64,000 nucleotides of DNA, taken from contig JAGTTD010000012.1 of NCBI GenBank assembly GCA_018398585.1, positions 20,531,036-20,595,035 of the forward strand, written 5' to 3'. Under the pieces are notes generated by a model that was not told the origin of the DNA, searched no databases, and saw only the letters and a program-made list of their open reading frames with translations. Position numbers and translations under genes: made by a program. Origin of the DNA: Simmondsia chinensis (taxonomy: Eukaryota; Streptophyta; Magnoliopsida; Caryophyllales; Simmondsiaceae). Below are positions 57,675 to 64,000 of the stretch, piece after piece (the first letter of the stretch is position 1; the number at the start of each line of letters is the position of its first letter).

Positions 57675-59866
57675 CAACAACAACAACAACAACCCATGCC
57701 TCAAAGGGCTCCCGTATAAGTAGGGTATGGAGGGGTAGATGTACGCAGCCTTCCCCCTTCAGGGGATTGCCTAGAAGGGAGGCTGTTTCGGAGGACCTCC
57801 AACCTGAAAAGCTTGTCAGCAGCAATGAAGCCTGGCAGCCTGGTAGCAAGAGAGCAAATAAGCATATAAGTAGGGCAAGGCTAGGCAAATAAAAGCAAAG
57901 AAATAGCGGATCACAAATAATCCAATAAACAGCTAGTCAATCAGGAGCTCAGATCGCACATAAACGCGCCGAATCTGGATTACCCTAAAGGCCCATAACA
58001 CAAGAGGTAGCACAAAAAGCTGGACTACCCTACTTTACTCTGCTACATCTGCTACTCTTATGCTAGCCCTCCATTGGGCTCTATTTAAGGTAATCTCCTC
58101 CCCAAGGTTTAGGTGGGTGAAGGCTTGTTTAATTGTCTCCAGCCATCTCTTCTTTGGTTTGCCTCTCCCTCTCCTGCCTAGCATAGTATGTGGCTGCTTG
58201 CATCTCCTGACCGGAGTGGTGCTCGGTCTTTTTCTAACATGTCCGAACTACCTCAAACGTTGCTCCCTTAATTTATCCTCAATGGAGGCCCCGCCCAATT
58301 CATCTCTTATGACGTCGTTCCTGATCCTATCTTTCCTTGTGTGTCCGCACATTCACCGCAGCATCCTCATCTCTACTACCTTTATCTTCTGTGTATGATG
58401 TTATTTCATCGCCTTACACTTTGCCCCATACGATATGGCCGGCCTCACTACCATCTTATAGTATCTTCCCTTTAGCTTTGAAGGAAACTTTCTATCGCAA
58501 AGTACCATTGAGGCCATTTTCCATTTATGCCATCCTACTTTAATCCGGTTATTAACATCATTGTCAACTTCACCGTTGTGCTGTATAATGGACCCCAAGT
58601 ATCTGAAACTCTCCTTTCTCGGTATAGGGTCCGATCCAATCATGACGTCTTCTTTGCTAGGCGTGGTGGTGGGATCGAACTTAAGCTCCATGTACTCGGT
58701 CTTGGATCTACTGAGTCGTAAGCCCTTCGATTCCAATGCCCTTCTCCACAGTTCTAGCTTCTCATTAACCTCCTCCCGCGATTCTCCCACCAATACTATG
58801 TCATTTGCGAAAAGCATGCACCAAGGTACACCTCTTTGGATGTTCCTAGTGAGCTCATCCATTACCAGAATGAACAAATAGGGGCTCAAGGTAGATCTTT
58901 AGTGTATCCCGATTGTTATCGGAAACGCGTCTGTCTCTCCTTTCACTGTGCTTACCCTAGTTTGTGCATCCTCGTACATGTCTCTAATGGTCCAGCTATA
59001 TGGCACAGGGATGCCTTTCCTATCCAAAACCCTCCATAACACCTCCCTTGGCACTTTATCATATACCTTCTCCAGATTGATGAAAACCATGTGTAGGTCC
59101 TTTTGTCTCTCCTTGTAGTGCTCTATCGTTTGCCTTAGGATGTGGATGGCTTCTATTGTTGATCTTCCAGGCATAAGTCTGAATTGGTTCTCGGGCACCT
59201 CTGTTTGTTGTCAAAACCTCATATCTATGACCCTCTCTTGCAACTTCAGCGTGTAGCACATTAGTTTGATACCCCAATAGTTGGCACAGCTCTGGATGTT
59301 GCCTTTGTTCTTATAGATCAGGATCAATGTGCTTTTCCTCCACTCATTGGGCATGTTCTCCCCCTTGAGGATTTGGTTAAATAATTTAGTCAACCAACCG
59401 ATGCCCTTCTGTCCAAGGTATTTCCATGCCGCTATGGGTATATCATCTGGGCCAACTGCTTTACCCCTTTCCATATATTTCAGGGCTTCCTTGACTTCCT
59501 CGGGGATGATTGTGGAGGGTATGTAGGGACGGGCTTCCCGGGCGACATTGGTGGTGGTGGTGGTGGTGGTGGGTGTTTTAGTGGTTGGGTCAAAGGAGAG
59601 AGAGAGTGAGATGGAGGCGGGGAGGTGGTGGTTGTGGGTCGAGGAGAGAAAGAGTGAGATGGAGGCGGAGCCGCTTGCTTGTGGCTGCGTTGCTGGGCTG
59701 GCGGTGCGGTGTCGACGTCGTGCTGGCATCGCCCTTGGAGGAGGTGTGGCATCGTCGGCGAGCGAGCCGACATGAGATGACAGTAACGTGAGGGGCAGAG
59801 GCCCGTTGGCGAGCCAGAGAGGAGAGAGAGAAAAGAGCAAGAGAGAGATAAAACCCAGAAAAATAT
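57675..59866 (-). mobile_element. RTE LINE with RT and a foreign 5' part
   Basis: 2192 bp between perfect 18-bp duplications ggccaaaaatattattta (57657-57674, 59867-59884). It has a (CAA)n tail, RTE 3' UTR, C-terminal domain and most of RT on the minus strand. The endonuclease half is missing. Instead the 5' end (about 59866-59540) is a GC-rich Ser/Pro-rich frame ending in a (CCA)n run at 59545-59571. This is the most complete RTE copy in the window and shares its tail with the short insertions. Confidence 0.92.
58030..59510 (-). pseudogene. RTE reverse transcriptase and C-terminus
   Basis: One frame runs 59840 to 58401 with only two stops (59211-59213 and 58899-58901). The recognisable protein starts near 59535: EEVKEALKYMERGKAVGPDDIP, then WRKSTLILIYKNKGNIQSC, FRLMPGRSTIEAIHILRQTI, HMVFINLEKVYDKVPREVLW and SKTEYMELKF. 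The catalytic box reads FAND at 58811-58800 (Asn from 58805-58803) where FADD is normal. Past 58401 the C-terminal end with [12 protein letters not shown] is readable to about 58030. Confidence 0.88.
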
Positions 59867-59884
59867 GGCCAAAAATATTATTTA

Positions 59885-60880
59885 ATAGAGGTTATTAATT
59901 TATTTTGTATTAATTAATCAAGGTTGAATTGTATACCAATTCTAACAGCACAGTTAGTTAATTCGCTTATAATATGAACATTATACATGTATACGAATTA
60001 TTTTTATTTAATACTCACATTTACGTATTTTTGAATAAATTTGCGTATTTGTTGGTCTGACAATATTATACATATTTTTTAAACAAATGCGTATATGTTT
60101 TGAAAAATACCCTACCCTAAACAATTGTAATTTATATTTAAAATAAAAACTAAGATAAAGTAAAAAAACTGAATGACTTGTCAATTCACTCACTTCACCT
60201 CTCGTACTTTTATGTCACAAAGTGAAATTGCTTAGAAAAAAAGTCTAAATCTCAATCACCCTCTTTTCTTTCTTTTTTTTTTTTTTTTTTGTATTTTGAA
60301 TCAGTGTTATATTATTTTAGTATTTCTTTGTACTTTATGTTATAGTTGCATATTTTTTGTCTTCCATGTTGATAATTTCAAATAGATTGTATATTTCTTG
60401 CCTTAATTTTTATAAAGTACTTTACAATCCTCATTGGAAAAAATGAAAAGAAAGAACATATGCCTTCAAATATTTGATATAAAATGGCTTTAAATTTTGG
60501 GTTTTTAATGCTCTATTTCAGATATAGTAGTGGGTTTATTTTTGGATTACAAATATTTATTTATGAAATAAGTAGAATATAATTATTTTAGCCCGTATAT
60601 ATTCTAATGATGCATAAGTAGGCATTGAATTGTTTTAGCTTATATACTATGTTCGATAATTTTTTAAAAAATTATCCGAATTTTGGAGCCATATATTTGA
60701 AAATGTAACGGTTTTAAACATGAATATATCGATATACATTTTTCAAGAATCAACATATTATTGACCGGATTTTTGACCGGATTTTTAATTTGAAAAGCCG
60801 AATAAAACACATCGTACCAAACTTTGATTTATTCCGTACCGTATTTAACTAATGTCTAACAGCTAATAGGAGGCATTGTC
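59885..60880. other. AT-rich DNA, no feature seen
   Basis: Long AT-rich stretch with a T-run at 60271-60290 and short direct repeats (gaccggatttttgaccgg near 60764). No coding or RNA gene found. Confidence 0.4.
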
Positions 60881-60889
60881 CAAAAAAAT

Positions 60890-61020
60890 AATAATAAAAT
60901 AAATAATAGGGGATGTAAATTAAGAAACACTTGCTTTAAGTAAGGCTCGAACCCGCAAACTCTTTGAAATAAAAAAGGAGCATTGGCCACCAGCATGCCA
61001 AGAACACAACTTTGCTGCAA
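60890..61020 (-). mobile_element. Possible tRNA-derived SINE
   Basis: On the minus strand ggcatgctggtggccaatgc (A-box-like TGGTGGCCAATGC) is followed by gcgggttcgagccttac (B-box-like). Spacing of about 35 bp suits a tRNA head. Tail and target duplication unclear. Confidence 0.4.
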
Positions 61021-61069
61021 GGCACTACTAAATTAATATAATATACAGTTACATTTTGGTACCGATGAG

Positions 61070-61370
61070 GAGGATTGGATGGAACATGTAGCGTCGAGGG
61101 AAGGGATACGACCCCCTACAATCGATCATCGGATGCAAATGAGGAGAATGATAATCACATGTCATCCGATTGTGATAATCAAAGACATTTTGCATCAGTC
61201 GATCCCTAAATAGTGGTTCCTCAAGAAGAATATAACGCTGACATTCATGAATCTACAAAGCCATCCTCGTTGACCCACTGGCAAGGACGCCAAGTAACAC
61301 ATCCGCTTCCACCAGAAAAACATGTCGTCATTCAGTTCATTCTTAGGCGTTGATGGACGTCGGAGGTGAA
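61070..61370 (+). other. Protein-like but broken frame near the Mutator-like right arm
   Basis: A frame reads YNRSSDANEENDNHMSSDCD, a stop, then VVPQEEYNADIHESTKPSSL and HPLPPEKHVVIQFILRR. It is acidic at first and ends at 61352-61354. No domain recognised. It could be a relic of a second gene of the Mutator-like element or unrelated. Confidence 0.25.
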
Positions 61371-61570
61371 TCTTACAATATGTTATACTTGCGTCTTGTG
61401 ATTTTACTAAGTGTATCGCTGTATGTTATGCAGGGGAAGCACAGTAGAGATACTAAACACCAATGGTAACTTTGTTACACTTGCTGAGGTATATGCCTCT
61501 TTTGTGCATACCAGACGAATATCGGCGCAACAAGCAAGTTGTTATTCAATCGTTTTTGGTACAACTGAGG

Positions 61571-61926
61571 GGATCCACTTTGTCCATTGTGTCAATTTAG
61601 TCCTTGTATTTTCTAGTTGTGTCAAATTAGTCCATGTACAATTCAAAATGTGTCAATTTGGCCCTTAGAGAAAATTTTATGTTAAGTTTTTAATGAAATT
61701 TTTAATGGTTCGGTCATGAATTTGGATAAATTGACTAAGCGGGTGAATTTATAATAAGTTTCTTGCATCTAATATAATTTTGCCGTTCGAAATTACGATA
61801 CTAACTTAACTTAAATTTGACCAAAAGGACTAAATTGATACATTTAGAATTGTTCAGGGACTAAATTGATACAATCAAAAGTACAAATACCAAATTGATA
61901 CAATAGGTAAAGTACAGGGACCTTTG
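61571..61926. mobile_element. Inverted-repeat element built of TGTCAATTTAGTCC words
   Basis: Left arm: tgtccattgtgtcaatttag and two more copies of the word to 61667. Right arm: inverted copies (ggactaaattgatac) from about 61829 to the end tacagggacctttggcgc. About 355 bp, no coding capacity: a MITE-like element. Flanking duplication not resolved. Confidence 0.6.
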
Positions 61927-61959
61927 GCGCAAGTAACTCATAAATTTTTGATCCTTATA

Positions 61960-62268
61960 TGTCATTTTGGGCCGTACCATGGATAAGCAAAAGTTCAATT
62001 GCAATAGCAAAAAGTTCTAATTTATTGGTCAAAAGTACCATTGTTTGTTCAAATGTACCATACTGGCAAATGTTCCTTTTTCCTTTTATATAAAATAATA
62101 TTTTTTAATTGTTATTTCTTTAAAAAATTGTCGTTAAATTGAAAAGAGAATTATTATTCGTAAATGAAATGCATACATAATAGATTAATGGACTTTAAAA
62201 CACACTATATAAATGTTAATATTATCGTAGCAAAAAGTTCCATTGTTATGGTAAAAAGGCTCTGATTA
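61960..62268 (-). repeat. Inverted right arm of the Mutator-like element
   Basis: Carries, in inverted order, the words of the left array: ttggtcaaaagtaccattg, gagaattattattcgtaaat, aatggactttaaaacaca and aaaaagttccattgttatgg. It ends abruptly at about 62268 against unrelated gag-like sequence, which probably marks the outer end of the element. Only one block is present here, versus at least six on the left. Confidence 0.65.
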
Positions 62269-63175
62269 GGAACATCACTAAATTGATGCCCAGCAGTGGG
62301 AACCTCCCCCTGCATATCTACTCTAAGGCTTTGATTAGGCCTTGAGGCAGCCTCTCTAACGTGAGGTGGGTATGAATGGTTATGGCCCCCTCTCTTAAGG
62401 ATAGGCGTTACCTAAAAATTGGCGTTGAGGTTCCTCGAAGCCAAAGTATATTCTTGGTTCAAAGGGCCAGCAACCCTAAAGGTTGTAGCATCACTCATAT
62501 GGATGGGGTCCAAGTGAGTAGCACTTGGGTTAGTTGGATTTCTCGTTCTCTCAGGGACTGTGTCGTCAAACTGAGCCACTGGGCTATGGGAGCTTGAAGG
62601 AACATCAATAGGTTATCCAGTAGGAACTAGGGGAAAAGGAGTAGGCCTTATTTTCTTAATATCCTCTCTAATGGCTTGAACTAAGCCGTTATGAGTCTCA
62701 GCTTGGCTGACTAAGAAAGTTTGACTTCAAGTATTGTCTATCTTGCCACATCCTTAACTATAACGATAGCGGTAGAAGACAAGGTTGAGCTCATTTCAAA
62801 CAAGACTATGTCGGTTTGTTTATGAAGTCTTTCATTCATTGAGGTCCCGATGTCATTGATGACAGCTCTCATTGCGGTAGAGTTTCCAAGCTGAGCCACT
62901 AGATTATGCTCTATTTCAGTGTATTGTTTTTCATAGAGCTCTTTCATAGCTTGTTCAATCTTCTTATCAATGAGTTCCATCTGGTGTTTGAGCATGGCCA
63001 AGAAATGCTTTCTAGAGCGAAGAAGTGTACCTACCACTTTGACCTCACTCCATATCATTCTCTTTGGCGGAAAGCAAGCAATGCAACATGCTAAACACCT
63101 TGATTTCATCAAGATATATCACACATATCACCTATATGTTAGCAGAGTACATTGATCAACCACCTTTGGCTCCGA
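62269..63175 (-). pseudogene. Gag-like leader region of an LTR element, unclassified
   Basis: A minus-strand frame at 63112-62738 (124 codons) is helical and charged (LKHQMELIDKKIEQAMKELY). After a shift, SQAETHNGLVQAIREDIKKI leads to TLASRNLNANF and GGHNHSYPPHVREAA near 62350. Upstream, minus-strand taatcggagccaaagg (about 63170-63155) resembles a worn primer site. It is cut at 62268, where the inverted repeat begins. No zinc knuckle or pol seen. Confidence 0.35.
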
Positions 63176-63179
63176 TTAG

Positions 63180-64000
63180 GCATGCCTTTTTTGTGAAAGT
63201 AACTTGAGCTAAATGAATCCTAGATTATGACACTTGTAGGCTAATGTATGTATAAGAACAGAGGGTCGTCCAATAAAAGTCAGGTATAACACGCCAACCT
63301 TACACCTTGGCTCATATGATTGAAAAATATGTCTTTGGAAAACATTCTAGCAGGATTTAAGGATCTATACATACAATAATATTACGGATGTTTACTATAT
63401 TTGTTTGTTATTGAGTGTGATGTGGTTGCCATATATACAAATGTAAACAAACATGAAAAGGGGACTCACTACAACTAGGGAGTGAGCTTAAATTCAGACT
63501 GCACGTCTTTGATCTCAACGACTCATCGTTTTCACACAAAAGGTTGTGATATTTTGGTATATTTAACTTCTGTTGTACCATGAGTTCTACTTATACTTCA
63601 ATTAAGAAGACTGTTTAGATTTTTTTTTTTTGTAGATTTTTAAATATATTTTTGATAGAAAATTAAAGGGATATAGACCAAGCTCAAGTGGCAATTACAG
63701 TGATGGAGCAGGGCCCACAAATACCTTTCCTCGTAAACTTAAAAGTCAGTAACTACCGAAAAGCTCAACAGTCCACTTAGAACTCCGAGTCAATCAGGTT
63801 TTTAAGCCTGGCATCCTTAACTTATAATAATTCAAATGAGTTTAGTTTTGATAAAATTTAGATGGAGCAAACCGTATTCAGGTCACTGGAATAGGACCAA
63901 CGCAATCAAGGTTGCCTTGGTCGTTAAAACCCTAAATAATGGTGCAAAACTAAGTTCACTTGATGTATTAAGTAGTGACAGTCGTATTAAGACAAATGCA
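63180..64000. other. AT-rich DNA, no feature seen
   Basis: May contain an LTR of the gag-like relic, but no second copy is in the window. No coding sequence supported. Confidence 0.35.

Overview
The window is flowering-plant nuclear DNA, judged from GT-AG introns, plant retrotransposon lineages, initiator-tRNA-Met primer sites and (CAA)n-tailed RTE LINEs. It is AT-rich and dominated by nested transposable elements, most of them inactivated. The only host gene I can support is an alcohol-dehydrogenase-like (MDR family) gene on the minus strand. Its first four exons lie at 28211-28163, 26367-26231, 16728-16682 and 123-1, and the gene continues beyond base 1. All three introns have GT/AG ends and all phases match, so about 28 kb of apparent intergenic DNA is one gene whose introns (about 1.8, 9.5 and 16.6 kb) have filled with transposons.

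Layout. 1-16.7 kb (intron 3): exon 4; an RTE LINE tail; a decayed copia gag; an RTE fragment; an RTE LINE split by a chromovirus (Ty3/gypsy) array of the form partial internal - LTR - internal - LTR. The partial internal copy holds a gag-protease-only copia-type element. 16.7-26.2 kb (intron 2): an RNase H-like relic; a tRNA-type SINE; and an LTR element that contains a full hAT transposon and, in its 3' LTR, an RTE tail. 26.4-28.2 kb (intron 1): a SINE-like element with a 5S rRNA head and an RTE tail, and a three-LTR tandem TRIM. 28.6-29.3 kb: a short hAT derivative just upstream of the start codon. 29.5-40.9 kb: a Tat-lineage gypsy element without RT or integrase. It carries 28-bp tandem repeats, a nested LTR element of unknown coding content and an antisense F-box-associated-like reading frame. 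41-62.3 kb: a probable Mutator-like element. Its left arm is a degenerate array of repeats upstream of a broken mudrA-type transposase, and a matching inverted repeat lies at 61.96-62.27 kb. Its interior was hit by an RTE LINE, a copia element, hAT derivatives and a second RTE LINE. 62.3-64 kb: gag-like remnants and AT-rich sequence.

How the parts relate. The RTE LINEs and several short insertions share one 3' tail and create 15-20 bp target duplications, so one RTE machinery probably mobilised several passengers, including the 5S-headed one. Exact target duplications date the nesting: the copia-type element is younger than the gypsy array, and the hAT is younger than the LTR element around it. 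The most unusual items are the 5S/RTE chimera, the hidden long-intron gene, the Mutator-like element with arrayed arms, and the Tat element with an antisense captured frame.
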